Origin: Plantibacter sp. Leaf314
Lineage (GTDB): Bacteria; Actinomycetota; Actinomycetes; Actinomycetales; Microbacteriaceae
DNA: 64,000 bases
Assembly: GCF_001423185.1 (NCBI RefSeq)
Contig: NZ_LMOB01000002.1
Span: 567,087-631,086 of the forward strand
Direction: 5' to 3'
The notes beneath the pieces were generated by a model. The model had not been told where the DNA came from. It searched no databases and was given only the letters and a program-made list of their open reading frames with translations. Below are positions 25,707 through 33,551 of this stretch, in pieces. Both the position numbers and the translations under genes were made by a program. The stretch's first letter is position 1, and the number at the start of each line of letters is the position of its first letter.

Positions 25707-26716
25707 CGTGCCAGGCTCCTTCGTCTGGGATGGTGCATCGGGTCGTGTGGTGGGAGGCCGAGTGCCTCCGGTCGGTGGATGAGTGCTGCAGCGCCGAGGA
25801 TCGGCCCCGCACCGTCGAGCGCGGATCCCGTGACGACCACGCCGGCCGCGTAGTCGAGGACGATGGCGTCCTGCACCGCGGCGCGGACCAGGTCGAGGTA
25901 GTCGGTGCTGACGGCCGTGAACCCGCCGCCGATGGCGACCGCTTCGAGGTCGAGGAGGGTCGCGGCACTCGCGATCGCTTGCCCGACCGCGGTGGCCGAA
26001 CGGACGACGGCGGACCGCGCGACGGGATCCCCCGCCGCCGCGTCGACGGCGAGTTCCTCCCCGGTGTGTCCGTCCCATCCGTGGGTTCGCGCCCAAGCGA
26101 CGCTCCGGGGGCCGGACGCGATGCGCTCGAGCGTCGCGTCGTCGGCCGACTCCCCCGGCATACGGGAGGCGATCTGTACCTGGCCGATGTGGCCGGCGTT
26201 CCCGCTCCTGCCGGCGATCAGCCGTCCGTGCAGGATGATCCCGCCGCCGACACCGGTCGAGACGATCATCGCCATCGAGTTCTCGGTGCCGCGGGTCGCT
26301 CCGAGCCAATGCTCCGCGAGCGCGATGCAGGTGCCATCGAGACGGACCACCACCGGGGCGTCCGGCAACAGCCGTGCGACGTGTGTCCGGAGGTCGAAGC
26401 CGTGCAGTCGCGGGAGGTTCTTCGGGCTCACGGTGCCTCGGCCGAGGTCGACGGGACCCGCCGAACCGATGCCGACGCCGACGAGCGCGGAACCGTCCGG
26501 CAGGTGCGCGACCGAAGCGAGGACCACTCGGTCGACGGCGTCCTCCAGCGCACGGCGTCCGGCATCGGGCCCCGTCGGCGCCCGGTGCGCACTGCCGTCG
26601 ACCACGACGCCCTCGGCCGTGACGAGCGCGGCCTCCACCTTGGTGCCGCCGAGGTCGACCGCGAGCGCGACCGACCCCGACGGATCCCGCCCAGCGGTCA
26701 GGTCCGCCAGGGTCAC
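25703..26716 (-). CDS. ROK-family sugar kinase, probable mannokinase
   Basis: A 337-residue sugar kinase of the ROK family. The phosphate-1 motif 'AVDLGGTKVEAAL' lies at residues ~18-30, a catalytic Asp is likely in 'VVRLDGTCIALAEHWLGA', and the phosphate-2 motif is 'STGVGGGIILHGRLIAGRSGNAGHIG'. The usual ROK zinc motif (CxCGxxGC) is missing; the segment reads 'RMPGESADDATLERIASGP'. Kinase activity on mannose is inferred from position: it follows the beta-mannosidase gene (GTGA overlap) and precedes the mannanase and manA genes. Without it the locus could not make mannose-6-phosphate from mannose. Fructose or glucose are possible alternatives. Confidence 0.82.
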   Translation of the reverse strand: MTLADLTAGRDPSGSVALAVDLGGTKVEAALVTAEGVVVDGSAHRAPTGPDAGRRALEDAVDRVVLASVAHLPDGSALVGVGIGSAGPVDLGRGTVSPKNLPRLHGFDLRTHVARLLPDAPVVVRLDGTCIALAEHWLGATRGTENSMAMIVSTGVGGGIILHGRLIAGRSGNAGHIGQVQIASRMPGESADDATLERIASGPRSVAWARTHGWDGHTGEELAVDAAAGDPVARSAVVRSATAVGQAIASAATLLDLEAVAIGGGFTAVSTDYLDLVRAAVQDAIVLDYAAGVVVTGSALDGAGPILGAAALIHRPEALGLPPHDPMHHPRRRSLAR

Positions 26717-29199
26717 CGCGCCCAGTCCTCGACCAGCTGGTTCGCGGTGCGCACGACGCGGGTCGACAGGAGCTCGTCCTCGTCGAGTTCCACCTCGGTC
26801 CGCACGTGGAACGTCACGCGCTCTCCCGGCAGGAGGGTGACGAGCTGGTCGTCGACGACGGCGGCCGGGTCCAGCTTGTCGACGAGCAGCGTGAGGTCGC
26901 GGAGGAACGACTCGGCGGCGACGGTCACGGCGTAGCCGTCGTCCTGGCGGGCGACCTCGGCGCTGAACCGCGGGGCGGGGATCGTCGAATCACGTGCCTC
27001 GGCGAAGGACCAGAAGCCGCGCTCAGCCCCGAGTGTCGCGACGAGCACCTCGTCAGACGCCGAGCCCGCGACCGCGACCGCTTCGGGGATCTCGACGAGC
27101 GTCGAGGAGCGTCGGTCCAGGGCGACGGGGACGCGCACCGAGGCGAGTTCGGTCCCGTCGAACCGGAGGCGTCGGATGACGAGGTCGTCCGCCCAGGCGT
27201 CCGGGCCGTCGTTGAGCACGGCGACCACGAGGGACTCCCCACGCGGCTGCACGGTCACGAGCCGGTCTGCGTAGACGTGCCGCAGGGCGTAGAGCAGCGG
27301 CTTCGCGCGCTCGTCGCCGTCGACGGCCGCCCAGGACGTGACGGGCCAGCAGTCGTTCAGCTGCCAGACGATCGACCCCATGCAGCGTGGGCTCCATGAC
27401 CGGAAGTGCTCGATCGCGACGGTCACCGCGTTGGCCTGGTTGAGCGACATCGCCCAGTGCCAGTCCTCGGTGTCGTCCGGCAGCGGCAGGTGGGCGACGA
27501 GTCCGTCGGTCAGCTTGTCGTTCCCGTCCGTCGCCTTCTGGTGATGGATCATGCCGGGCGACTCCGGCGTGAGCGGGGAGTCCGAGATGGCCCGGTCGAT
27601 CGTCGACCAGGTCGCCGGACCCTGCCAACCGAACTCGGCCACGAAGCGCGGCGAGACGTCGCGGTAGGCGGGGTAGTCGACGCGGTTCCACAGCTCCCAC
27701 AGGTGCACGGATCCGTGGTCCGGGTCGTTGGCCGGGATGTCCGGCGTGCCCGACCAGGGGCTGCCCGCGGTGTAGTTGCCGGCCGGGTCGAGCTCGGCGA
27801 CGAGCCGCGGCAGCAGGTCGAGGTAGTAGCCCATGCCCCAGGTGCGGCCCTGGACCCGCTTCTCCCAGCCCCACTCTTCGAAGCCCCAGATGTTCTCGTT
27901 GTTGCCGTTCCACAGCACGAGACTCGCGTGCGGCATGATGCGCGTGATGTTGTCGCGCGCCTCTGCCTCGACCTCGCTCCACAGCGGTTCCTCCTCGGCG
28001 TAGGCCGCGCAGGCGAAGAGGAAGTCCTGCCACACCATGATCCCGCGCTCGTCGCAGAGTTCGTAGAAGTCGTCGGACTCGTAGTAACCGCCGCCCCAGA
28101 TGCGGAGCAGGTTGAGGTTCGCGAACTCGGCCTGGTCCATCCGGCGGGCGAGCCGCGCGCGGTCGACACGAGTCACGAAGGCGTCATCGGGGATCCAGTT
28201 GGCGCCCCGGACCCAGACGGCCTCGCCGTTCACGACGAAGCGGAACGAGGTGCCCTCCGCATCGGGTTCGAGTTCGACGGCGACGGTCCGGAACCCGATC
28301 CGCTTCGACCACTCGCCCAAGCGAGCCTCACCCTGCCCGAGCACGACGTCGAGGTCGTACAGCGGCTGCTCACCGTACCCGCGTGGCCACCACCGTTCGA
28401 CGTCCGGCACGGCGAGCTCGAGCACGACGGAATCCGCGCCGGCAGGGAACACCACATCGGCGTTCGCCTCGGCGATCGTCGCCGTGAGCGCGAGCGCCGC
28501 GTCACCGTCGCCGGCGCGTTCCACGTCGACGTGCACGGCCACCCGGCCCTCGCTGCCGTGGACCGTCACGACCGGGCGCACCGAGGCGAGCCGGGCCGTC
28601 GACCACGACTGCAGACTCACCGGCTTCCAGAGTCCCGACGAGGCGGCGTCGAGTCCCCAGTCCCAGCCGAAGTTGCACGCGGCCTTCCGGATGGCGTTGA
28701 ACGGGTGGGAGTAGGTGTGGGGGCGGTAGCCGATCTCGAGGCTGGCGAGGTCCGCCGCGGCGATCGGTGAGGCGAAGTGCACGACGAGATCGTTTTCGCC
28801 CTCGCACAGGACGGCACCCACGTCGATGCGGTACGTGCGGTGCTGGTTCCGCGTGGTCGCGACGACCGAGCCGTTCACGGTCACCGTCGCGACGGTGTCG
28901 AGTCCCTCGAAGACGAGGTCGTGCCGCTCGTGGCCGTCCGGCTCCCAGGTGAAGGTGGTGCGGTACTCCCAGTCCGTCGATCCGATCCAGGTCACGAGGT
29001 GCTCGTTGCGGTCGAGGAACGGGTCGGGGATGAGCCCGGCGTCGAGGAGGTCGGTATGCACGAGGCCGGGCACCGTCGCGGGGACACTCGTCCCGACGAA
29101 GGCCTCGGGGATCGCGCCGCCGACCGCACGCAGGCTCCACCCCTCGTGCAGGAGGCGGGTGGTCAGGGGACGGACGGTGGCGGTGTCGATGATGCTCAC
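26713..29199 (-). CDS. GH2 beta-mannosidase
   Basis: An 828-residue glycoside hydrolase family 2 enzyme with the beta-mannosidase layout: an N-terminal jelly-roll domain (~15-190), an Ig-like domain (~195-310), a TIM barrel (~315-640) and C-terminal beta domains. The acid/base Glu435 lies in 'LVLWNGNNENIWGFEEWGW' and the nucleophile Glu522 in 'RFVAEFGWQGP'. 'WGLDAASSGLWKPV' is also typical. There is no signal peptide, so it acts in the cytoplasm, releasing mannose from imported mannooligosaccharides. The GTG start has GGAG 7 nt upstream and overlaps the permease stop by 4 nt. Confidence 0.93.
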   Translation of the reverse strand: MSIIDTATVRPLTTRLLHEGWSLRAVGGAIPEAFVGTSVPATVPGLVHTDLLDAGLIPDPFLDRNEHLVTWIGSTDWEYRTTFTWEPDGHERHDLVFEGLDTVATVTVNGSVVATTRNQHRTYRIDVGAVLCEGENDLVVHFASPIAAADLASLEIGYRPHTYSHPFNAIRKAACNFGWDWGLDAASSGLWKPVSLQSWSTARLASVRPVVTVHGSEGRVAVHVDVERAGDGDAALALTATIAEANADVVFPAGADSVVLELAVPDVERWWPRGYGEQPLYDLDVVLGQGEARLGEWSKRIGFRTVAVELEPDAEGTSFRFVVNGEAVWVRGANWIPDDAFVTRVDRARLARRMDQAEFANLNLLRIWGGGYYESDDFYELCDERGIMVWQDFLFACAAYAEEEPLWSEVEAEARDNITRIMPHASLVLWNGNNENIWGFEEWGWEKRVQGRTWGMGYYLDLLPRLVAELDPAGNYTAGSPWSGTPDIPANDPDHGSVHLWELWNRVDYPAYRDVSPRFVAEFGWQGPATWSTIDRAISDSPLTPESPGMIHHQKATDGNDKLTDGLVAHLPLPDDTEDWHWAMSLNQANAVTVAIEHFRSWSPRCMGSIVWQLNDCWPVTSWAAVDGDERAKPLLYALRHVYADRLVTVQPRGESLVVAVLNDGPDAWADDLVIRRLRFDGTELASVRVPVALDRRSSTLVEIPEAVAVAGSASDEVLVATLGAERGFWSFAEARDSTIPAPRFSAEVARQDDGYAVTVAAESFLRDLTLLVDKLDPAAVVDDQLVTLLPGERVTFHVRTEVELDEDELLSTRVVRTANQLVEDWAR

Positions 29200-30116
29200 T
29201 TGGTTGCTCCAGAGGTCAGGCCGTTGTAGATGTATCGCTGCAGGAAGAGGAAGGCGACGAGCGTCGGGATGATCACGAGGATCGTCCCGGCCGCGATGAT
29301 CTGCCACTGGGCGCCGAACGGTCCCATGAACCGGAACAGCGAGGTGGAGATCACCCCCAGGTCCTGCGACGGCATGTATAGGAAGGGGATGTAGAACTCG
29401 TTGTAGATGGCGATGCCCTTGATGATGACCACCGTCGCGACGGCGGGCTTCAGCAGCGGGAGGATGATGCGCCAGTAGATCGTGAATCGGTTCGCGCCGT
29501 CGAGCATCGCCGCCTCGTCGAGGGAGACGGGGATCGACTGCATGAACTGCAGGAAGATGTAGATCGCGACGATGTCGGTCCCCATGAAGAGCAGGATCGC
29601 GGCGCCGCGGGTGTTGAACAGCTCGAGTGCGGATACCACCTGGAACGTGGCCACCTGGGTCGTGACCGACGGCACGAGCGTCGCCAGGAGGAACAAGCCC
29701 ATGACGAGCTTCCGTCCGCGGAAACGGAACCGGTCGAGTGCATAGGCCGACATGGTGCCGATCAGGATCGTCCCGGCGACGGACACGAGCAGGATGATCG
29801 CGGTGTTGAGGAAGCCGGTGACCATGCCGCCCTGATCGAAGGCGACGACGAAGTTGTCGAAGTTGAACCAGTTCGACGGCGGGGTGAGCGGCCCGGTCGT
29901 CCGCTGCTCGCGGTCGGTCTTGAACGCGAGCATGAAGATCGTGGCCAGTGGGACCACGGCGAAAAGGCTCGCGATGATGAGCGAGGCGTACTTGACCGTC
30001 GTCGCGGTGAGGGCGGCGGCGCCCTGCGGGCGCTTCGGCCCGCGCCGCGTCCGTCGCAGTGCGCGTCGGGGCTCGGGTGTGGGAACGGAGACCGGTCGGT
30101 CGGCGGTGGTGGTCAC
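29196..30116 (-). CDS. Sugar ABC transporter permease, MalG type
   Basis: A 306-residue carbohydrate ABC permease of the CUT1 class (MalG-like). An Arg-rich N-terminal tail is followed by six membrane segments; the EAA motif that contacts the ATPase is visible as 'EAAMLDGANRFTIYWRIILP' near residue 210. The GTG start has GGGAGG at 6 nt and overlaps the stop of the other permease by 4 nt. It imports mannooligosaccharides together with the binding lipoprotein and the MalF-type subunit (inferred from the operon). No ATPase gene is in the locus, so a shared MsiK-type ATPase encoded elsewhere is expected. Confidence 0.9.
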   Translation of the reverse strand: MTTTADRPVSVPTPEPRRALRRTRRGPKRPQGAAALTATTVKYASLIIASLFAVVPLATIFMLAFKTDREQRTTGPLTPPSNWFNFDNFVVAFDQGGMVTGFLNTAIILLVSVAGTILIGTMSAYALDRFRFRGRKLVMGLFLLATLVPSVTTQVATFQVVSALELFNTRGAAILLFMGTDIVAIYIFLQFMQSIPVSLDEAAMLDGANRFTIYWRIILPLLKPAVATVVIIKGIAIYNEFYIPFLYMPSQDLGVISTSLFRFMGPFGAQWQIIAAGTILVIIPTLVAFLFLQRYIYNGLTSGATK

Positions 30117-31072
30117 GATTCGCCTCCCTTCTCGTCGGGGAAGACCCGGCGTTGGACGAAGGTGATGATCAGGACGATCAGCAGCAGGACGACGGCCATC
30201 GCGGACGCCAGACCCACCTTCGAGAATTTGAACGCCGTGTTCACGGTCTGGATCACGAACGTCTCGGAACCGTTGGCACCGCCGGTCATGACGTACGGCA
30301 TCTCGAAGGCGGACAGTGCTCCGGCGATGGCCAGGATGAACGAGAGGCCGAGGATGCGCCGGATGCTCGGCAGGATGATGAACCGGAACTTGTGCCACGA
30401 GTTGGCACCGTCGAGATCCGCGGCCTCGTACTGCTCGGACGGGACCGACTGGATCGCGCCGAGGAACAGGACGAAGTTGAGGCCCATGTACCGCCACACG
30501 GACGTGGCGGCGAGGGAGGCGTTGACGAACGAAGGGTCGCCGAGCCACTGCGGGGTGTCCTGCACACCGACTGCCGCGAGGAGGGCGTCGAGGGTGCCGC
30601 CTGGGCGGAGGAAGTAGAGGAAGACCAGCCCGATCGCGACCCCGTTGATGAGGTAGGGGAAGAAGATGACGCCCTTGAAGAGGTTCTTGAAGCGGGTCCG
30701 GAAGCTCAGCAGCGTGGCGAGGTACAGCGCCAGGACGAGCTGGGCGACAGCTCCGACCAGGTAGTACAGGCTCACGAAGAAGACCTGGAAGATCTCCGGT
30801 TTCGTGAAGATCTGCACGAAGTTGTCGATGCCGACGAACTCCTGCTCGGGCTCCAGTCCGTCCCACGAAGTGAGGCTGTACCAGAACATGTTCGCCACCG
30901 GCACGTAGGTGAGGACGATCAGGAAGGCGAGCGGCACCACGAGGAACAGCCACGGCGTGACTCGGGAGCCGGTGGCCTTCGGGGGCCGGCCCGGCCGCAG
31001 CGTGCGCGCGCGGCTTGGATGGTTCGTCACCACCGCTCGGGTGGCGGGTGATGCTCCCTGGACTGTGACCAT
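30113..31072 (-). CDS. Sugar ABC transporter permease, MalF type
   Basis: A 319-residue CUT1 permease subunit. Six membrane segments follow a basic N-terminus; the EAA loop reads 'YEAADLDGANSWHKFRFIILP' near residue 215. I chose ATG 31072, which has AAGG at 8 nt, over a GTG six codons upstream. It pairs with the MalG-type subunit. The 83-bp gap to the binding-protein gene contains a strong hairpin, which should make the permease transcript scarcer than that of the binding protein. Confidence 0.9.
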   Translation of the reverse strand: MVTVQGASPATRAVVTNHPSRARTLRPGRPPKATGSRVTPWLFLVVPLAFLIVLTYVPVANMFWYSLTSWDGLEPEQEFVGIDNFVQIFTKPEIFQVFFVSLYYLVGAVAQLVLALYLATLLSFRTRFKNLFKGVIFFPYLINGVAIGLVFLYFLRPGGTLDALLAAVGVQDTPQWLGDPSFVNASLAATSVWRYMGLNFVLFLGAIQSVPSEQYEAADLDGANSWHKFRFIILPSIRRILGLSFILAIAGALSAFEMPYVMTGGANGSETFVIQTVNTAFKFSKVGLASAMAVVLLLIVLIITFVQRRVFPDEKGGES

Positions 31073-31105
31073 GCTCGTTGCCTTCTTCACTGAATGGGGG
31101 TGGTG

Positions 31106-31142
31106 GGCACCCGGGCCCGCCGTGGGGACGGGCCCGGGTGCC
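31106..31142 (-). terminator. Intercistronic hairpin after the binding-protein gene
   Basis: GGCACCCGGGCCCG and CGGGCCCGGGTGCC pair perfectly over 14 bp around a 9-nt loop, 13 bp after the stop of the solute-binding protein gene and before the first permease gene. There is no T run. Such hairpins protect the upstream mRNA from decay and terminate part of the transcripts, as between malE and malF in enteric bacteria. Confidence 0.8.
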
Positions 31143-31155
31143 GATCGGCGGGGTG

Positions 31156-32454
31156 CTACTCGGCGACGTCGGCGCGGGCCGCTGCCCAGCGCTCGTTGAG
31201 GTCGGCGAATGCGCTCTCCTTGTCGCCGTCGGCTGCGCCACGGGCGACGTCGATGAGCTTCTGGCGGTAGGTGTTGCCGAAGAGGTCGATCTCAGCGGCG
31301 TTCGCGATGTCGTTGATCACGGCTTCCTTGCCCACCGGGTCCGGAGCGAGCTCCAGGTAGGTGACGCCGAGGTCGGAGAAGTCGGCCAGCGTGTCCGGCG
31401 CCGGGTCGCTGATGACGGGGCTGATGGCTCCCTGGCTCGCGGCGAATCCGGACTCGTTCGTGAACCAGTCGATCCAGGCCTTCGCGGTCGCCTTGTTCTT
31501 CGAGTACTTGCTCACCGCCAGGAACTTGTCGGAGGCGGTGACGGAGGTGAAGCCCTCGTCGGTCTTCCACGGCATCGGCCAGAAGCCGATCACGTCGCGG
31601 GACTCGCCGGCCTTCTCCGCCGCGTCCTGCATCTGCGAGACGGCCCAGGAGCCGAGCACCATCGAGCTGATCTCACCCGAGGCGAGGAGGTTCTTCGACT
31701 CCTCCCAGTTGGTGGTGGTGGGGTCAGGCTCGCTCAGGCCGGCGGCAACGGTGTCGAAGAGGAGACCGTCGATGTTGTACTGGTCGTTGCCCTCGGTCCA
31801 CGGGCTGTCGGTGGCGATCATCTCGGTACGGACCTTCGGGCCCTGGACCGCACCGAGGTTGCCCTCGAGCGTCGCGAGCGGCCAGCCGTCCTTGTAGTTC
31901 GTGTAGTACGGGATCGAACCGTTCGCCTTGATCTTCTCGAGTGCGGCGAGGTACTCCTCCTCGGTGGCCGGCGGCTCAGTGATCCCGGCCTTCGTCCAGA
32001 CGTCGCGGTTGAAGACGTAGCCCATGGCGGAACCGAAGGTCGAGACGCCGTAGGCCGTCCCGTCGAAGGAGGCCTCGTTCGCGAACCGGTAGGTCTTGGA
32101 CTGCTCCTCGGTGCTGCCGAGCGGCTCGAAGAAGTTCGCGTACTGATCCTTGGTGACATTCGAGGACGGGATGAGGAGCACGTCGCCGTAGTCCTTCGAG
32201 TTGAGGCGGATCTTGGCGTCGCCCTCGTAGTCGGTCAGGGCTTCGAACTTGACGGTGGTGCCGGGGTACTGCTTCTCGAACTCGGCCGCGTAGTCCTTGA
32301 AGGTGGTGTCGACGAGGTCGGTGCGGTTGGTGAGGACGGTGATCTCGCCGCTCGGGTCGCCGTCGTCGTTGGCGGCTCCGCCGGAGCAGCCGCTGAGGAC
32401 GAGTGCCGCGGCCGCAGCCGTTGCGGCGAGGCCGATGATCGGTCTCCGGGACAT
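31156..32454 (-). CDS. Sugar ABC solute-binding lipoprotein
   Basis: A 432-residue extracellular binding protein of the CUT1 sugar family. Residues 1-22 are a lipoprotein signal with the lipobox LSGC (lipid-anchored Cys near residue 23). The mature part has the family pattern: 'ITVLTNRTDLVDTTFKDYAAEFEKQYPG' at the start, 'LIPSSN' and 'WMPMPWKTDEG'-type strands later (seen as 'IGFWPMPWKTDEGF'). AAGGAG precedes the ATG. It heads the mannan operon and probably binds mannooligosaccharides; the ligand is inferred from the neighbouring GH2 and GH5 enzymes. Its promoter region holds an unusually AT-rich block and a palindrome. Confidence 0.9.
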   Translation of the reverse strand: MSRRPIIGLAATAAAAALVLSGCSGGAANDDGDPSGEITVLTNRTDLVDTTFKDYAAEFEKQYPGTTVKFEALTDYEGDAKIRLNSKDYGDVLLIPSSNVTKDQYANFFEPLGSTEEQSKTYRFANEASFDGTAYGVSTFGSAMGYVFNRDVWTKAGITEPPATEEEYLAALEKIKANGSIPYYTNYKDGWPLATLEGNLGAVQGPKVRTEMIATDSPWTEGNDQYNIDGLLFDTVAAGLSEPDPTTTNWEESKNLLASGEISSMVLGSWAVSQMQDAAEKAGESRDVIGFWPMPWKTDEGFTSVTASDKFLAVSKYSKNKATAKAWIDWFTNESGFAASQGAISPVISDPAPDTLADFSDLGVTYLELAPDPVGKEAVINDIANAAEIDLFGNTYRQKLIDVARGAADGDKESAFADLNERWAAARADVAE

Positions 32455-32525
32455 GGGAACTCCTTCGTTCGTGGGGGCGAAGGGCCGGGTCGCCTCGTCG
32501 CTCGCTGTCCAGCATCGTCTGCCGC

Positions 32526-32569
32526 CTTGACCTCGTCAAGACTAAACATTATTAATTTATATAACAAAT
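32526..32569. promoter_or_regulatory. Operator/promoter region of the mannan operon
   Basis: CTTGAC-CTC-GTCAAG (32526-32540) is a perfect 6-bp inverted repeat. It is followed at 32541-32569 by a block with 26 A/T out of 29 bases, including TTATTAATTTATATAA, whose ends TTAT/ATAA are arranged like the AT-rich operators of ROK regulators. In DNA of about 68% GC this stands out. It lies 72-115 bp before the binding-protein gene, and 39 bp beyond the stop of the LacI-type gene. Confidence 0.55.
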
Positions 32570-32607
32570 CGGTCACAGCACATCTCGGTGCGTGGCGCGC
32601 CGACGCG

Positions 32608-33477
32608 TCAGGCGCCGGGCACGGAGCCTGAGGTCGAGCGCTCGATGACCACGGCGTGCGGCGCCTCCCGGGTGGCGCCGGGGCGGCCCGCCAGCAGCTC
32701 GAGCAGCTCCTCGCCCGCCATCTCGCCGATGCGCTGCACGTCATGGCTCAGCGCGGACATCGGCGGGTCGGACAGCTGGCACTGCGCCGAGTCGTCCCAG
32801 GCCACGATCGAGAGGTCGTCAGGCACCCGCAACCCGGCCTCCTGCACCGCCTGCAGCCCGCCGAGCGCCATCACGTCGCTGTCGAACACGACCGCGGTCG
32901 GCCTGGGGTCGCGTGCGAGCAACGCCTGCATGGCCTGGACGCCTGAGGTCCGGGAGTAGTCGCCGCCGATCGAGACGGTGTCCACGTCAGGCCCGTCGGA
33001 GGCGAGCGTGAACGCCTCCATCCGGGACAGCGTGTGCGTGAGCTCCCTCGGGCCGGTGACGTGCGCGAGCCGCCGGTGCCCGAGCGAGACGAGGTGGCCC
33101 ACGGCCTCGTGCATCGTGACCGCGTCGTTGGTCCAGACCGCCGGGAGGCCCTGCGCCGTCGCCGGTGCACCGATCACGATCGCCGGGATTCCGGACCGCT
33201 CGACGAAGGCCACCCGCTCGTCGTCGTCGATGAGGTCCACGAGGATGACGGCGCTCACCGCTCCGTCCTGGTGCCAGCGCCCCAGCTGCAGCAGTTCCTC
33301 CTCCCGAGTCGGCAGGACTCGGAGGAGCACCGACAGGCCGTGCGGGCGGACCACACGATCGATGCCGGCGATGAGCTCGTGGTAGAACGGCTCCTCCCCG
33401 TAGATCTCCGAGGCACGGAACAGCGTGAGGCCGATCGGCCTGGGCTGCGCGATAGTCTGTTCGGCGTCGAGACCCAT
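32608..33477 (-). CDS. LacI-type sugar-sensor domain lacking the HTH
   Basis: A 289-residue protein that matches the periplasmic-binding-like effector domain of LacI/GalR regulators from nearly its first residue: 'RPIGLTLFRASEIYGEEPFYHELIAGIDRVV' starts at about residue 13, and 'VWTNDAVTMHEAVGHLVSLGHRRLAHVTG' and 'DLSIVAWDDSAQCQLSDPPMSALSHD' follow. The usual 60-residue helix-turn-helix and hinge helix are absent. ATG 33477 and GTG 33519 are the possible starts; neither adds a DNA-binding domain, and the DNA beyond encodes the divergent ROK protein. It may act as a partner of another regulator or as a soluble sugar sensor. It lies just upstream of the mannan operon on the same strand. Confidence 0.8.
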   Translation of the reverse strand: MGLDAEQTIAQPRPIGLTLFRASEIYGEEPFYHELIAGIDRVVRPHGLSVLLRVLPTREEELLQLGRWHQDGAVSAVILVDLIDDDERVAFVERSGIPAIVIGAPATAQGLPAVWTNDAVTMHEAVGHLVSLGHRRLAHVTGPRELTHTLSRMEAFTLASDGPDVDTVSIGGDYSRTSGVQAMQALLARDPRPTAVVFDSDVMALGGLQAVQEAGLRVPDDLSIVAWDDSAQCQLSDPPMSALSHDVQRIGEMAGEELLELLAGRPGATREAPHAVVIERSTSGSVPGA

Positions 33478-33506
33478 CGGGACGCGGCCTTTCGTGAGAA
33501 GTGGTC

Positions 33507-33521
33507 GTGTGGCCCTCACAC
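33507..33521. promoter_or_regulatory. Inverted repeat between divergent regulator genes
   Basis: GTGTG-GCCCT-CACAC lies in the 74-bp gap between the LacI-type gene and the ROK gene, 30 bp from either start. It is a candidate autoregulatory site, though its arms are short. Confidence 0.35.
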
Positions 33522-33551
33522 TACGCGCTCGAACATCGCCGGGAGGGGAAG

